64,000 nucleotides of DNA from Pseudomonas alliivorans (GCF_017826695.1 NZ_JAFFZW010000001.1:310001-374000), one strand, 5' to 3'; shown: positions 20,741 through 30,519, counted from the stretch's first letter. Numbers and translations are program-made. Notes: generated by a model from the sequence alone, not told the origin.

Positions 20741-21976
20741 ATGTACCCACTGCATGGCTCGATGTGCCGTTTGATGAGCGCTTTGTTCGTGTTGCTGATG
20801 CTGATGGCACTGCAGAGCGGGTGCAGTGGCGCCGTTGATCGCATTTCTGTGGGCGATGGCGGTGTCCCGGACTTTTACATCTGGACCGAAAGCGTGCCAG
20901 CGGTACCGGGAAAGATGCTGCGCGCCGAGCCAATGGCGGCCTCGCAGAGTCTTGAGGAAGCGTCCAGAAATATCCGCTTTCTATACACCTCCACCGAGGG
21001 CGTTGAAGGCCTTGAGCCGGTCATCGTCTCTGGTGCGTTGTTCATTCCTCAGGGCAATCCGCCGGCGGGTGGCTGGCCGCTGATGGCGTGGGCACATGGC
21101 ACGGTGGGCAGTGCCGATGTCTGCGCGCCGTCTTTCGCAGGGCGAAGCGCGCGTGATACCCGTTACCTGAATCAATGGCTTGCGCAAGGCTACGCTGTGG
21201 TCGCGACCGATTATCAGGGGCTTGGTACGCCAGGGCCGCACCCATATGGGCTGACTCGTCCACTCGCATTTGACATTCTCGACAGCATTCGAGCCGTCAT
21301 GGGCAGCGGTTTCCCCCTCTCGAAACGGGTTGTGGTATTCGGTCAGTCTCAAGGTGGACGTGCAGCTTTCGCCACGGCGGTCTATGCCAGCACGTATGCG
21401 CCTGAGTTGAGTATTGTTGGCGTGGTCGCTACAGGCACGCCTTACGCCGGTGTGCACAAACGATCAAGCAAGGCGGGCGGATCAACGCCGTCGACGTTCT
21501 CGTATAACCTGTTGAGGCTCAATACCGGGACGTTGCTCGATCCATCTTTTGTAGCTGCCGACTACCTGAGCGAGCGTGCGATTGCAGCATACAAACTCAG
21601 CCAGCGCGCCTGTCTCCATGCCATCGAACAGCAAGTGATTGCGGATCATCTGACGTTCGACAACAGTTTCAAGCGTTCACCAAAGCCCGTGCTCGACCTG
21701 ATAAACCTCGCGTCGGTCTACCCGACATTGAAGTCGGATATTCCAATCTTCATCGGGACCGGCGGGCGAGATCACGACGTCTCCGTTGACCAGCAGACCG
21801 CTTTGGTGGCTGATGCCTGTAAAGCAGGCAGCCGAATCGAATGGCATTTTTATCCCGAACTGGATCATTCGGGGACGGTAAACGGCTCGCTGACCGATTC
21901 GCTGAAGTTCGTTCACAAGGCATTTTCAGGAGAGCCCATTACGGGTAATTGCAAGACCGTCGTTCCGCACCTTTAA
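20741..21976 (+). CDS. Secretory lipase-like alpha/beta hydrolase, probable lipoprotein
   Basis: 411 residues from ATG 20741, which gives a lipoprotein signal (SALFVLLMLMALQSGC). ATG 20768 is a shorter alternative that keeps the same lipobox. The nucleophile elbow is GQSQGG (about residue 206), the oxyanion region is LMAWAHGTVGS, a likely acid is in FIGTGGRDHDVSVDQQ, and the His is in YPELDHSGT. The pattern fits the LIP/secretory lipase family seen in bacteria and fungi. It acts on esters outside the cytoplasm; the substrate is unknown. It is divergent from the M20 peptidase gene. Confidence 0.82.
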   Translation: MYPLHGSMCRLMSALFVLLMLMALQSGCSGAVDRISVGDGGVPDFYIWTESVPAVPGKMLRAEPMAASQSLEEASRNIRFLYTSTEGVEGLEPVIVSGALFIPQGNPPAGGWPLMAWAHGTVGSADVCAPSFAGRSARDTRYLNQWLAQGYAVVATDYQGLGTPGPHPYGLTRPLAFDILDSIRAVMGSGFPLSKRVVVFGQSQGGRAAFATAVYASTYAPELSIVGVVATGTPYAGVHKRSSKAGGSTPSTFSYNLLRLNTGTLLDPSFVAADYLSERAIAAYKLSQRACLHAIEQQVIADHLTFDNSFKRSPKPVLDLINLASVYPTLKSDIPIFIGTGGRDHDVSVDQQTALVADACKAGSRIEWHFYPELDHSGTVNGSLTDSLKFVHKAFSGEPITGNCKTVVPHL

Positions 21977-22101
21977 AGGATCGATTTCTTAAGAATGATC
22001 GGCATACCGCTTCACAAAATACGAGTCATTCTCATTGTGCGGGCGCTCTTTAAAACTGCTGTTAAATCAGCTTTTTAAAGTTAGAATCGGCCCCACCTTC
22101 A

Positions 22102-22168
22102 TGCGCAGGACTGCCGCCTGCGCAAAAGCCGGAAGGTCTCGTCACAATGAGCGCCGCCGGCTTTTTTT
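22102..22168 (+). ncRNA. Tandem hairpins with terminator upstream of nadA (possible sRNA or attenuator)
   Basis: TGCGCAGG (22102-22109) / CCTGCGCA (22117-22124) forms a tight 8-bp hairpin. It is followed at once by AAAGCCGG (22125-22132) / CCGGCTTT (22157-22164) and a T-run. This ends 63 bases before the nadA ATG and 190 bases after the hydrolase stop. It could be a short terminated RNA, a nadA leader attenuator, or simply the terminator of the hydrolase gene. Confidence 0.4.
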
Positions 22169-22230
22169 AATGCCTGTCTTTCGGGTGTAAACTTGCCTCT
22201 CGCGCTCTAGCGCCTTCAGGTCCCGCGAAC

Positions 22231-23289
22231 ATGACACAGATTTCCGAACGCTTTCTGGTACAAGCGCATCTTGATGCCAAACAGCCCAAGGCGTTGAGCC
22301 CAGAAGAGCAGGCCCATTACCGTGCCGAAATCGCAGCCGAGCTCAAGAAGCAGGATGCGGTGCTGGTGGCGCACTATTATTGCGATCCGGTGATACAGGC
22401 GTTGGCCGAGGAAACCGGTGGCTGTGTGGCTGACTCGCTGGAAATGGCGCGTTTCAGCAATAACCACAAAGCCAGCACGGTTCTGGTGGCGGGTGTACGT
22501 TTCATGGGTGAGACGGCCAAGATCCTTAATCCGGAGAAACGGGTATTCATGCCGACGCTGGAAGCGACCTGCTCGCTGGATGTCGGTTGCCCAGTGGAGG
22601 AGTTCTCGGCGTTCTGCGATCAGCATCCGGAGCGTACCGTTGTCGTCTATGCCAACACCTCGGCTGCGGTCAAAGCCCGCGCTGACTGGGTGGTGACCTC
22701 GGGCTGCGCCCTGGAAATCGTCGAGAGCCTGATGGACAATGGCGAGAAGATCATCTGGGCACCGGACAAGCACCTTGGGCGCTACATTCAGCGCGAAACC
22801 GGTGCCGACATGCTGCTGTGGGACGGCGCCTGCATCGTCCACGAGGAATTCAAATCCAAGCAGCTCGAGGACATGAAGGCGCTGTATCCCGACGCGGCGA
22901 TTCTGGTGCACCCTGAGTCACCGGAGGCCGTCATCGAACTGGCCGACGTCGTGGGCTCGACCAGCCAGATGATCGCCGCCGCGCAACGCTTGCCGAACAA
23001 GACCTTTATCGTGGCCACAGACCGCGGCATCTTCTACAAAATGCAGCAACTGTGCCCGGACAAGGTCTTCATCGAGGCGCCAACGGCCGGTAATGGTGCG
23101 GCGTGCCGCAGTTGCGCGCATTGTCCCTGGATGGCGATGAACACCCTTGAACGCACGTTGCAGTGCCTGAGAGAGGGCTCCAACGAGATATTCGTCGATC
23201 CGGCGCTGATACCCAACGCTATACGCCCGTTGCAGCGCATGCTGGATTTCACCCAAGCGGCGCGTATGAAGCAGGCAGGCAACGCCTGA
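22231..23289 (+). CDS. nadA: Quinolinate synthase NadA
   Basis: 352 residues. It condenses iminoaspartate with dihydroxyacetone phosphate to quinolinate in NAD biosynthesis, using a 4Fe-4S cluster. Conserved stretches are [54 protein letters not shown] and the C-terminal cluster-binding [13 protein letters not shown]. Length and composition match the family. It is followed by a bidirectional-looking terminator shared with the convergent M48 gene. Confidence 0.97.
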   Translation: MTQISERFLVQAHLDAKQPKALSPEEQAHYRAEIAAELKKQDAVLVAHYYCDPVIQALAEETGGCVADSLEMARFSNNHKASTVLVAGVRFMGETAKILNPEKRVFMPTLEATCSLDVGCPVEEFSAFCDQHPERTVVVYANTSAAVKARADWVVTSGCALEIVESLMDNGEKIIWAPDKHLGRYIQRETGADMLLWDGACIVHEEFKSKQLEDMKALYPDAAILVHPESPEAVIELADVVGSTSQMIAAAQRLPNKTFIVATDRGIFYKMQQLCPDKVFIEAPTAGNGAACRSCAHCPWMAMNTLERTLQCLREGSNEIFVDPALIPNAIRPLQRMLDFTQAARMKQAGNA

Positions 23290-23310
23290 CGTGTATTGGC
23301 GCGCAAACGA

Positions 23311-23336
23311 AAAGCCCGACTGTCAGGTCGGGCTTT
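23311..23336. terminator. Terminator between convergent nadA and bepA-like genes
   Basis: A perfect 10-bp stem AAAGCCCGAC (23311-23320) / GTCGGGCTTT (23327-23336) with a 6-nt loop. Short A/T tracts on both sides let it serve both strands. Confidence 0.85.
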
Positions 23337-23365
23337 GTGTTTCTGTGACTGAGGGTGCAGTGCGG

Positions 23366-24799
23366 TCAGTTCATCATTTCCTTGACCATGCGTTCCTGCT
23401 CGATCAGGTCCTTCTGCCGCGCGTCGATACGTGAAGCCAGCTGAAAGTTGTTGGCAGAGCGACGCTTGGCGAAGTCCAGTTGCTGGATGGCCTGACGGAA
23501 ATCACCCACCAGTGCGAAGTACTCGGCGCGAGCCTGATGCAGACCGACCGTGTTGCCGTTCAAACCGCGTGTTTCTGCCACGACATACCAGATGTCCGGA
23601 TCGTCGGGGCGCGTCTTGAGCAGCGCCTCAAGGCTTTTCTCGGCTTCGGCGGTGCGATTCTGCTTGAGCAGCACGTCGATACGCACATCGTTGAGCGGGT
23701 AGTTGTTCGGGTACAGCGCCAGCATGCGGTCGACCCGTTGCTGCGCGTCAGGCAGGCGGTTGTTGGTGATGTCCAGTTCGATCTGCGTCAGGTTGTAGGT
23801 GATGTCGTTCGGGGATTTCTCCAGCAATGGCTTGAGGCTCTCGCGGGCCTCATTGAGCTGACCGCCCTTGATCTGTGCGATGGCCAGGCCATAGCGTGCG
23901 GCTTCCGATTTCGGGTTTTCAACCAGCTGGGCGCGGAAGCGTTTGGCGGCGATGCCCGGTGTTTCCTCGTAGATCAGCGCAACCCGTGCCCGCATCAGCT
24001 GATAGAGCACGCTGTCTTCCTTGCCGCCCGGTTTGGCCTGTTCGGCGCGGTTGCGGGTGTCGGCGATCCGCGACTCGCTGACCGGGTGAGTCAGCAGGAA
24101 CTCTGGCGGCCTGGCATCGAACCGATACTGACGCATCAAACGCTCGAACATGGTCGGCATGTTGCGTGGGTCATAGCCGGCTTTTTCCAGGTTGAGGATG
24201 CCGATGCGATCGGCTTCCTGCTCGTTCTGGCGCGAGAAACGACGCTGTTCCTGAATGGCCGCAGCCTGTGAGCCGGCAATCGCGGCGATGCCTGCATCAC
24301 CGGCCCCGGCGGCAGCCATCACGATACCGGCCAGCATGGCGGCCATGACCGGCACCTGCATGCGCTGCTGCGCCTCGATGCCTCGGGCGAAGTGACGCTG
24401 AGACAAGTGGGCGAGTTCGTGGGCGAGCACCGAAGCGTATTCGCCTTCGGTCTGGGCATTGAGAAACAGGCCGCCGTTGACGCCGATGATCCCGCCGGGT
24501 GCGGCGAAGGCGTTCAGCTGGGGGCTGTTGATCAGAATGAATTCAAGGCGCCGGTCCTGGACCTGGCTGGTTTCGGCCAGGCGATAGACCGTCGTCTCGA
24601 CGTAATCCTTTAGCTGAGGGTCCGAGAGCTGGCTGACCTGGCCACGCAGCAGGCCCAGCCAGGCGCGGCCCAGTTTGTGTTCCTGCTCGGGAGAAACGAT
24701 GGAAGAACTCGCGTCGCCAAGGGATGGCAGATCATCGGCCATGCTCGGTACGGAAAACAGGCAGGCGAGCGTGAGCAGTGTGGGACGCAAAAAATTCAT
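23366..24799 (-). CDS. bepA: BepA-like M48 metalloprotease with TPR repeats
   Basis: 477 residues. The signal peptide ends near PSMADD. The M48 catalytic motif HELAH is at about 127-131, with the downstream zinc ligand in NEQEADRIG (about 192-200). A C-terminal TPR region (about 290-470) follows. BepA (YfgC) is a periplasmic protease/chaperone that helps assemble LptD and degrades stalled outer-membrane proteins. It is convergent with nadA and divergent from the tusA-like gene. Confidence 0.92.
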   Translation of the reverse strand: MNFLRPTLLTLACLFSVPSMADDLPSLGDASSSIVSPEQEHKLGRAWLGLLRGQVSQLSDPQLKDYVETTVYRLAETSQVQDRRLEFILINSPQLNAFAAPGGIIGVNGGLFLNAQTEGEYASVLAHELAHLSQRHFARGIEAQQRMQVPVMAAMLAGIVMAAAGAGDAGIAAIAGSQAAAIQEQRRFSRQNEQEADRIGILNLEKAGYDPRNMPTMFERLMRQYRFDARPPEFLLTHPVSESRIADTRNRAEQAKPGGKEDSVLYQLMRARVALIYEETPGIAAKRFRAQLVENPKSEAARYGLAIAQIKGGQLNEARESLKPLLEKSPNDITYNLTQIELDITNNRLPDAQQRVDRMLALYPNNYPLNDVRIDVLLKQNRTAEAEKSLEALLKTRPDDPDIWYVVAETRGLNGNTVGLHQARAEYFALVGDFRQAIQQLDFAKRRSANNFQLASRIDARQKDLIEQERMVKEMMN

Positions 24800-24939
24800 G
24801 CACGGAGCTCTTTTCTGAAGAGCCTGTACTGTAGCTGGCTAAATGGCGTGCTGACCAGAGTGAGGTATTCTTGCTGGCTGGCCAGCGATGCCTTTCGCAG
24901 CCAGCTTTGTAATTCGATGTGTCCGCCAGGAGAGAAACG

Positions 24940-25191
24940 ATGTCTGACCCAGTAGCGCGCCCCGAGGCGTGTGACGCCGAGCTTGATGCGAGCGGACTCA
25001 ACTGTCCGTTGCCCCTGCTCAAGGCCAAGATGGAGCTCAATCGTCTGGCCAGCGGTGCCGTGCTGAAAGTCATCGCGACCGATGCTGGTTCCCAGCGTGA
25101 TTTCCGTACGTTTGCCAGGCTGGCTGGCCATGAGCTTGTGCATGAAGAGGTGGAAGCGGGAGTCTACCGTTACTGGCTGCGCAAGGCGTAA
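24940..25191 (+). CDS. TusA-family sulfur carrier
   Basis: 83 residues from ATG 24940, preceded by AGGAGAG at 24928-24934; the in-frame start at 24919 lacks such a site. The persulfide-carrying Cys lies in the hallmark LDASGLNCPLPLLKAK (Cys near residue 20, CPxP motif). The SirA/TusA fold family delivers sulfur, for example for tRNA thiolation or molybdenum cofactor. P. aeruginosa has a paralogue at the same map position. Confidence 0.9.
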   Translation: MSDPVARPEACDAELDASGLNCPLPLLKAKMELNRLASGAVLKVIATDAGSQRDFRTFARLAGHELVHEEVEAGVYRYWLRKA

Positions 25192-25222
25192 TCAGCCGCG
25201 ATTTTTCTGAAAGGGATGTTTG

Positions 25223-26293
25223 ATGTTCAATGTGCTTCGCGGTTGGGTGCAACGCTACTTCTCTGACGAAGAAGCCGTGGTTCTGGCCGTTCTGTTGTTT
25301 CTGGCGTTTACCCTGGTGCTGACGCTGGGCGGAATGCTGGCGCCGGTCCTGGCCGGGCTGGTGCTGGCGTTTCTGATGCAGGGCGTGGTCAATTTTCTGG
25401 AGCGTTTTCGCGTGCCGGAAGTGGGTGCGGTAGGGTTCGTGTTTGCGTTGTTCATCGGCGCGCTGCTGGTGTTCCTGCTGGTGCTGGTGCCATTGCTGTG
25501 GCACCAGCTCATTACACTGTTCAACGAACTGCCGGGCATGCTCGCCAAGTGGCAGTCCCTGCTGCTGTTGCTGCCGGAGCGCTATCCGCATCTGGTCTCC
25601 GATGAGCAGGTGCTGCAGGCCATCGAGGTGGCTCGTGGCGAGATCGGCAAGTTCGGCCAACTGGCAGTCACTCTGTCCCTGTCGAGTCTGCCGCTGGTGG
25701 TCAACCTCATGATCTATCTGGTGCTGGTGCCGATTCTGGTGTTTTTTTTCCTCAAGGACCGCCGCATGATCGGGCGGTGGGCGCGGGGTTATCTGCCGCG
25801 CGAGAGGGCGTTGCTCAATCGCGTTGCTGAAGAAATGAATCGCCAGATCGCCAATTATATTCGTGGCAAGGTGATCGAGATCTTCATCTGCGGCGGCGTG
25901 ACCTACGTCGCTTTCGTCGCGCTGGGGCTCAATTACGCAGCGCTGCTGGCGATGCTGGTAGGCATTTCAGTCGTCGTGCCTTACGTCGGCGCAGTGGTGG
26001 TGACCGTGCCTGTTGCATTGATCGGCCTGTTTCAGTGGGGCTGGGGCGATCAGTTCATCTACCTGATGATGGTGCACGGCATCATTCAGGCGCTGGATGG
26101 CAACGTGCTGGTGCCGTTGCTGTTCTCCGAGGCGGTCAACCTGCACCCGGTCGCGATCATCTGCGCTGTGCTGCTGTTCGGCGGGCTGTGGGGCTTCTGG
26201 GGGATTTTCTTCGCGATTCCGCTGGCGACCCTGTTCAAGGCCGTCCTTGATGCCTGGCCGCGCAATGAGCCAACCGTGGCGCCACTGCTGTAG
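25223..26293 (+). CDS. AI-2E family inner-membrane permease
   Basis: 356 residues from ATG 25223 (a TTG one codon earlier is less likely). It has about eight membrane segments, with paired helices at the N-terminus (VVLAVLLFLAFTLVLTLGG), a central soluble stretch (about 80-150), and the conserved C-terminal block AVNLHPVAIICAVLLFGGLWG. Members (YdiK, PerM, YhhT) are putative exporters; the substrate is not known. It lies 31 bases after the tusA-like gene and is probably co-transcribed with it. Confidence 0.9.
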   Translation: MFNVLRGWVQRYFSDEEAVVLAVLLFLAFTLVLTLGGMLAPVLAGLVLAFLMQGVVNFLERFRVPEVGAVGFVFALFIGALLVFLLVLVPLLWHQLITLFNELPGMLAKWQSLLLLLPERYPHLVSDEQVLQAIEVARGEIGKFGQLAVTLSLSSLPLVVNLMIYLVLVPILVFFFLKDRRMIGRWARGYLPRERALLNRVAEEMNRQIANYIRGKVIEIFICGGVTYVAFVALGLNYAALLAMLVGISVVVPYVGAVVVTVPVALIGLFQWGWGDQFIYLMMVHGIIQALDGNVLVPLLFSEAVNLHPVAIICAVLLFGGLWGFWGIFFAIPLATLFKAVLDAWPRNEPTVAPLL

Positions 26294-26306
26294 CGTCGGG
26301 CGAATG

Positions 26307-26335
26307 TCGCTGCGGTACATTGCGCACCGCAGCGA
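26307..26335. terminator. Hairpin between the convergent permease and bcp genes
   Basis: A perfect 10-bp stem TCGCTGCGGT (26307-26316) / ACCGCAGCGA (26326-26335) with a 9-nt loop sits in a 51-base gap between two convergent stops. There is no clear T-run, so termination may be weak. Confidence 0.55.
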
Positions 26336-26344
26336 TTGGCCACA

Positions 26345-26818
26345 TCAAGCCTTGTTCAGGGCTTCGGCCTGGGCCAGTACTTCGGCTACATGACCCGGCA
26401 CTTTCACTCCACGCCATTCCTGACGCAGCACACCGTTCTTGTCGATCAGGAAGGTGCTGCGATCGACGCCAAGGTATTCCTTGCCATACAGCTTCTTGAG
26501 CTTGATCACGTCGAACAGTTGGCAGACCGCTTCGTCCTTGTCCGAAATCAGTTCGAACGGGAACGATTGCTTGGCCTTGAAGTTCTCGTGGGTCTTCAGG
26601 CTGTCGCGGGACACGCCCAGCACGACGGTGTTGGCAGCCTGGAACTGCGCGATATGATCGCGAAAGTCCTGGCCCTGCGTGGTGCAGCCCGGCGTGTTGT
26701 CTTTCGGATAGAAATAGATCACCACCTGCTGGCCCTTGAGCTCTGACAGGGTGACGGTCTGGCCGCTGGTGGCGGCTGCCTGGAAGTCGGGAACGGATTG
26801 ATCTACTGCAACGGCCAT
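26345..26818 (-). CDS. bcp: Thiol peroxidase Bcp (peroxiredoxin Q)
   Basis: 157 residues. The AhpC/TSA fold has the peroxidatic Cys45 in DNTPGCTTQGQ. The E. coli-type resolving Cys five residues later is replaced by Gln; another Cys is at about 99 (EAVCQLF). It is therefore either a 1-Cys enzyme or an atypical 2-Cys enzyme using Cys99. It reduces hydrogen peroxide and organic peroxides in the cytoplasm. It starts nine bases after gcvR, which is transcribed in the same direction. Confidence 0.95.
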   Translation of the reverse strand: MAVAVDQSVPDFQAAATSGQTVTLSELKGQQVVIYFYPKDNTPGCTTQGQDFRDHIAQFQAANTVVLGVSRDSLKTHENFKAKQSFPFELISDKDEAVCQLFDVIKLKKLYGKEYLGVDRSTFLIDKNGVLRQEWRGVKVPGHVAEVLAQAEALNKA

Positions 26819-26827
26819 GAGGATTCC

Positions 26828-27391
26828 TTACATCGGTGCTTGTGGGCGCCAGGGTTCGATCAGCGCGTCGAGATTCAGTGCGTCGGCAAAATCGAGGAAC
26901 TGATCACGCAGCCAGCTGATTTGCGTACCGGCAGGCAACGTGACGGTGAAGGTGGCGTTGAGCATGGTGCCGCCTGTCTGCGGGGCCTGATAGGTGTCGC
27001 AGATCAGGTTCTCCAGTTCGACGTTGTGGTCGATGAAGAACTGGCACAGCTCGTTGATGATGTCCGGGCGGTACGCCGAGCTGACGTAGGCCACGTAGGG
27101 CAGGGCTTCCGGGCGGCTCTCGGAGGTGGCGCTGCGCACGACGCTGATCGTGAACGCATGCTTCTTGGCAAGGCCCGGCAGGCCGGTTTCGAGGCGCGCC
27201 AGGGCATCCCAGCTGCCGGCAACCTGAAGGATCAGTGCGCTGCACTCGCCGTGGCGGGTCAGGCGCGAGGTAACCACCGAGCAGCGATTTTCATGGCTGG
27301 CTCGGCACAGGACGTTGGTCAGCTCCATGGGGTTTGCGCCAAGGGCACTGATGACAAGGAATTGTTCGCGAACTGTGGGGGTGGACGACAT
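26828..27391 (-). CDS. gcvR: GcvR-type glycine cleavage repressor, ACT domain protein
   Basis: 187 residues with two ACT domains. The first opens with REQFLVISALGANPMELTN and the second with YVAYVSSAYRPDIINELCQF. In enterobacteria GcvR binds GcvA to repress the glycine cleavage operon when glycine is low. The same order bcp-gcvR-dapA (gcvR divergent from dapA) occurs in other pseudomonads. There is no DNA-binding domain; its partner is not in this window. Confidence 0.88.
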   Translation of the reverse strand: MSSTPTVREQFLVISALGANPMELTNVLCRASHENRCSVVTSRLTRHGECSALILQVAGSWDALARLETGLPGLAKKHAFTISVVRSATSESRPEALPYVAYVSSAYRPDIINELCQFFIDHNVELENLICDTYQAPQTGGTMLNATFTVTLPAGTQISWLRDQFLDFADALNLDALIEPWRPQAPM

Positions 27392-27716
27392 GCAGCATTC
27401 CTAGACGATGAGCGGTCGGTACTTTTTTGGTCTTGCGGGGCTTTTTCGACAATCGAGAGCGCGAGACACCGACCTGAGCCCCGGTGCGTCTGGCGTGCAT
27501 GGCCTGGCCATGGCTGGGCTGGAACGCGCTGGGGCGGGGCTTCTGGCGACAAATTCGACCGATTGAGCGAGGTGCGCAGGTGACCAGTACCGATCAAAGG
27601 ACGAAGGGTAGCGAAAACCATCGCTCAGGGGAATGCTCAGAGCGCGGTACTTCGCTTGTACAAGCATGATAGCGCCAGTACCATTACGGCTCTCTTTTTC
27701 CGGCAGGAGCGGTTGC
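27392..27716. other. Divergent promoter region gcvR/dapA
   Basis: 325 bases between the gcvR and dapA starts. An in-frame upstream extension of dapA (to 27633) has no family support. No hairpin or known operator stands out. Confidence 0.4.
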
Positions 27717-28595
27717 ATGATTGCGGGCAGTATGGTGGCACTGGTCACACCCATGGATGCACAAGGTCGTCTGGACTGGGACAGCCTGAGCAAACTGGTG
27801 GACTTCCACTTGCAAGAGGGCACCAACGCCATTGTTGCCGTCGGCACCACAGGCGAGTCGGCGACGCTTGATGTGAACGAACACATCGAGGTTATCCGTC
27901 GCGTGGTCGATCAGGTGGCTGGACGCATTCCGGTGATTGCCGGTACGGGCGCCAATTCGACGCGTGAAGCGGTCGAACTGACCACCAACGCCAAGACCGC
28001 AGGTGCCGACGCGTGCCTGCTGGTGACGCCTTACTACAACAAGCCGACCCAGGAAGGCCTGTTCCAGCATTTCAGCCATATCGCCAATGCGGTCGACATT
28101 CCGCAGATTCTCTACAACGTGCCGGGCCGTACCGCCTGTGACATGCTGCCAGAGACCGTCGTGCGCCTGTCTGCCGTGAAGAACATCATCGGCATCAAGG
28201 AAGCCACCGGTAACCTGCAGCGCGCCCGTGACATCCTTGCAGGCGTCAGCAGCGATTTCCTGGTCTACTCCGGTGACGACGCCACTGCCGTCGAATTGAT
28301 GCTGCTGGGTGGAAAGGGCAATATCTCTGTCACTGCCAACGTTGCACCGCGCGCCATGAGCGATCTGTGCGCTGCGGCCATGCGCGGCGATGCCGAAGCG
28401 GCCCGTGCGATTCACGAAAAGCTGATGCCGCTCAACAACACACTGTTTATCGAATCCAACCCTATCCCCGTGAAATGGGCCTTGCATGAAATGGGTCTGA
28501 TGCCTGACGGTATCCGTCTGCCGCTCACCTGGCTCAGCGAAGCCTGTCACGAACCGCTGCGACAGGCCATGCGCCAGTCCGGCGTCCTGGTTTAA
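27717..28595 (+). CDS. dapA: DapA, 4-hydroxy-tetrahydrodipicolinate synthase
   Basis: 292 residues from ATG 27717, preceded by AGGAG and giving the canonical start [13 protein letters not shown]. It condenses pyruvate and aspartate semialdehyde, the first committed step to diaminopimelate and lysine. Motifs are GTTGES (substrate loop), the Tyr in ILYNVPGRT (about 134) and the Schiff-base Lys in IGIKEATG (about 161). It is followed 18 bases later by bamC. Confidence 0.97.
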   Translation: MIAGSMVALVTPMDAQGRLDWDSLSKLVDFHLQEGTNAIVAVGTTGESATLDVNEHIEVIRRVVDQVAGRIPVIAGTGANSTREAVELTTNAKTAGADACLLVTPYYNKPTQEGLFQHFSHIANAVDIPQILYNVPGRTACDMLPETVVRLSAVKNIIGIKEATGNLQRARDILAGVSSDFLVYSGDDATAVELMLLGGKGNISVTANVAPRAMSDLCAAAMRGDAEAARAIHEKLMPLNNTLFIESNPIPVKWALHEMGLMPDGIRLPLTWLSEACHEPLRQAMRQSGVLV

Positions 28596-28613
28596 TTGAG
28601 GAAGCACTACGCA

Positions 28614-29732
28614 ATGAAGCGATTGGCCGGACTTTCTGCACTTGCCTTGATTATCTCCAGCACCAGCGGTTGCGGTTGGCTCTGGGGCGAAGACGGTTAT
28701 TTCCGTGATCGCGGCAGTGATTACCTTCAAGCGTCCCAGACAGCACCGATGCAGGTGCCTGCCGACGTTTCCGGCGTCAAGCGCCTTGACCCGCTGCTGC
28801 CGATCCCGCGCAATGTCGCCGACAGCACGCAGAAGGACGGTGAATACGTCGTTCCGCGTCCGTTGCCGCTGGGAACCGCCTCCGAGTCCAGCGATTTCAG
28901 TCTGCAGAAGAGCGGTGACGCTCACTGGATTCTGGCTCAGCGCCAGCCTGCCGAAGTCTGGCCGGTTGCCCATCAGTACTTCGAGGACAACGGTTTTCGC
29001 ATCGCTGAAGAGCGTCCGCAGACCGGTGAGTTCAGCTCCTCATGGCAGCGCCTCGACGAATTGTCCGCTTCGGTGGCCAAGCGTCTGACCGCCAGCGGCG
29101 TGTCGGCCGACTCGGAAACCCGAGTGCGGGTCCGTATCGAGCCGGGCGTGCAGCGCAACACCAGTGAAGTCTATGTGGTCAGCGTCGAGCGTCCTGCAGG
29201 CAGCACTGCCGATGTGGCGTTCCCGAACCGCACCACCAACCTGGGGCTGGATGCAGCGCTGACCGACGATCTGCTGGCCAGCATGAGCCGCAACGCCGAG
29301 AAGGGCGGTTCCATCTCCCTGCTGGCAGCGCGTGACTTTGACACCCCGAGCCGTGTCGCCCTGAGTGAAGACGGCAGCGGCAACCCGGTCCTGAACCTGG
29401 GTGCCGATCTGGATCGTGCATGGTCGAGTGTAGGCCGTGCGCTGGACCAGGGTGACTGGCGTGTCGAAGACATCAACCGCAGCCTGGGCCTGTACTACAT
29501 CAACCTCGCAGAGAAGGCTCAGAAGCCTGAAAACGAGCCCGGTTTCTTCGGCCGCATGTTCGGCAGCAAGACCAGCAAGGAAGAGATTGATGCACGCGCC
29601 GAGCGCTATCAGGTTCGCCTGAGCAAGGTGGGTGACAACGTTCAGGTCACGGTCGAGAAGAACATCAATACCGTTGCGCCGGCAGATGTTGCCCGCCGCG
29701 TATTGAGCGTTATTCAAGACAACCTGGGTTAA
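28614..29732 (+). CDS. bamC: BamC (NlpB) outer-membrane assembly lipoprotein
   Basis: 372 residues from ATG 28614. The lipoprotein signal [13 protein letters not shown] has Cys near 19. An unstructured lasso segment and two helix-grip domains follow, of which the second (about 240-372) is recognisable by [24 protein letters not shown]. It is a component of the BAM complex that inserts beta-barrel proteins. The dapA-bamC linkage is conserved in gammaproteobacteria. Its TAA abuts the GTG of the next gene. Confidence 0.93.
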   Translation: MKRLAGLSALALIISSTSGCGWLWGEDGYFRDRGSDYLQASQTAPMQVPADVSGVKRLDPLLPIPRNVADSTQKDGEYVVPRPLPLGTASESSDFSLQKSGDAHWILAQRQPAEVWPVAHQYFEDNGFRIAEERPQTGEFSSSWQRLDELSASVAKRLTASGVSADSETRVRVRIEPGVQRNTSEVYVVSVERPAGSTADVAFPNRTTNLGLDAALTDDLLASMSRNAEKGGSISLLAARDFDTPSRVALSEDGSGNPVLNLGADLDRAWSSVGRALDQGDWRVEDINRSLGLYYINLAEKAQKPENEPGFFGRMFGSKTSKEEIDARAERYQVRLSKVGDNVQVTVEKNINTVAPADVARRVLSVIQDNLG

Positions 29733-30491
29733 GTGCGCTTCGCGGTTCTGGGCAGCGGCAGCCGTGGCAACGGCACGCTGGTCGCAAGCAACGATACGTA
29801 CGTGTTGGTCGATTGCGGTTTCTCCCTGCGGGAAACCGAGCGACGCCTGGCTCGGCTGGGTGTCGCCGGCGAACAATTGAGCGCGATTCTGGTGACCCAC
29901 GAGCATGCCGATCACGTGCATGGCGTGGGTTTGCTGTCTCGGCGTTACAATTTGCCGGTCTACCTCAGTGGCGGCACCTTGCGCGGGATGCGCAAGCCGG
30001 TCGAGGCGGCCGGATTGCTCACGGGTGGCGAGCGACTGCAGGTCGGCGCGCTGGACATCGACGTGGTGTCGGTCTCGCACGATGCGCTCGAACCCACGCA
30101 ATTCGTCTTCAATGACGGTCGACGCCGCTTTGGCCTGTTGACCGATCTGGGGTCTTATTGCCCGAACGTGCTGCAGCGTTATCACGGCCTGGATGCCTTG
30201 ATGATCGAAGCCAACCACTGCCGCGACATGCTTGCCCGGGGCCATTACCCGGTCTTTCTCAAGCAGCGTGTAGGCTGTGAAACGGGACATTTGAACAACC
30301 ATCAGGCCGCCAACCTGGTGAGCGAACTGGGATGGCAGAGCTTGCAGCACCTCGTGCTGGCTCATCTCAGCAGCAAGAACAACCTGCCGCATCTGGCCCG
30401 GCAATGTTTTGTTGACACCCTCGGGTGCGACCCGGACTGGCTGCAACTGGCCGATCAAGATTCAGGGCTCGACTGGCGACACATCGCCTAG
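29733..30491 (+). CDS. YycJ/WalJ-like metallo-beta-lactamase fold hydrolase
   Basis: 252 residues from GTG 29733, directly after the bamC stop. The metal-binding motif THEHADH is at about residues 54-60, with further ligands in EANHCRDM and LAHLSSKNN. These MBL-fold phosphodiesterases resemble the WalJ/YycJ exonuclease-like group. A nuclease role is inferred from family. It sits in the conserved dapA-bamC-MBL-purC string and is probably co-transcribed. Confidence 0.88.
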   Translation: MRFAVLGSGSRGNGTLVASNDTYVLVDCGFSLRETERRLARLGVAGEQLSAILVTHEHADHVHGVGLLSRRYNLPVYLSGGTLRGMRKPVEAAGLLTGGERLQVGALDIDVVSVSHDALEPTQFVFNDGRRRFGLLTDLGSYCPNVLQRYHGLDALMIEANHCRDMLARGHYPVFLKQRVGCETGHLNNHQAANLVSELGWQSLQHLVLAHLSSKNNLPHLARQCFVDTLGCDPDWLQLADQDSGLDWRHIA

Positions 30492-30519
30492 CCCAACTAC
30501 TTAGCAAGCGGAGCCCATC

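Noticed and set aside
27684..30458. Long minus-strand frames over dapA, bamC and the MBL gene
   Set aside because: They mirror three well-supported genes and have no recognisable domains.
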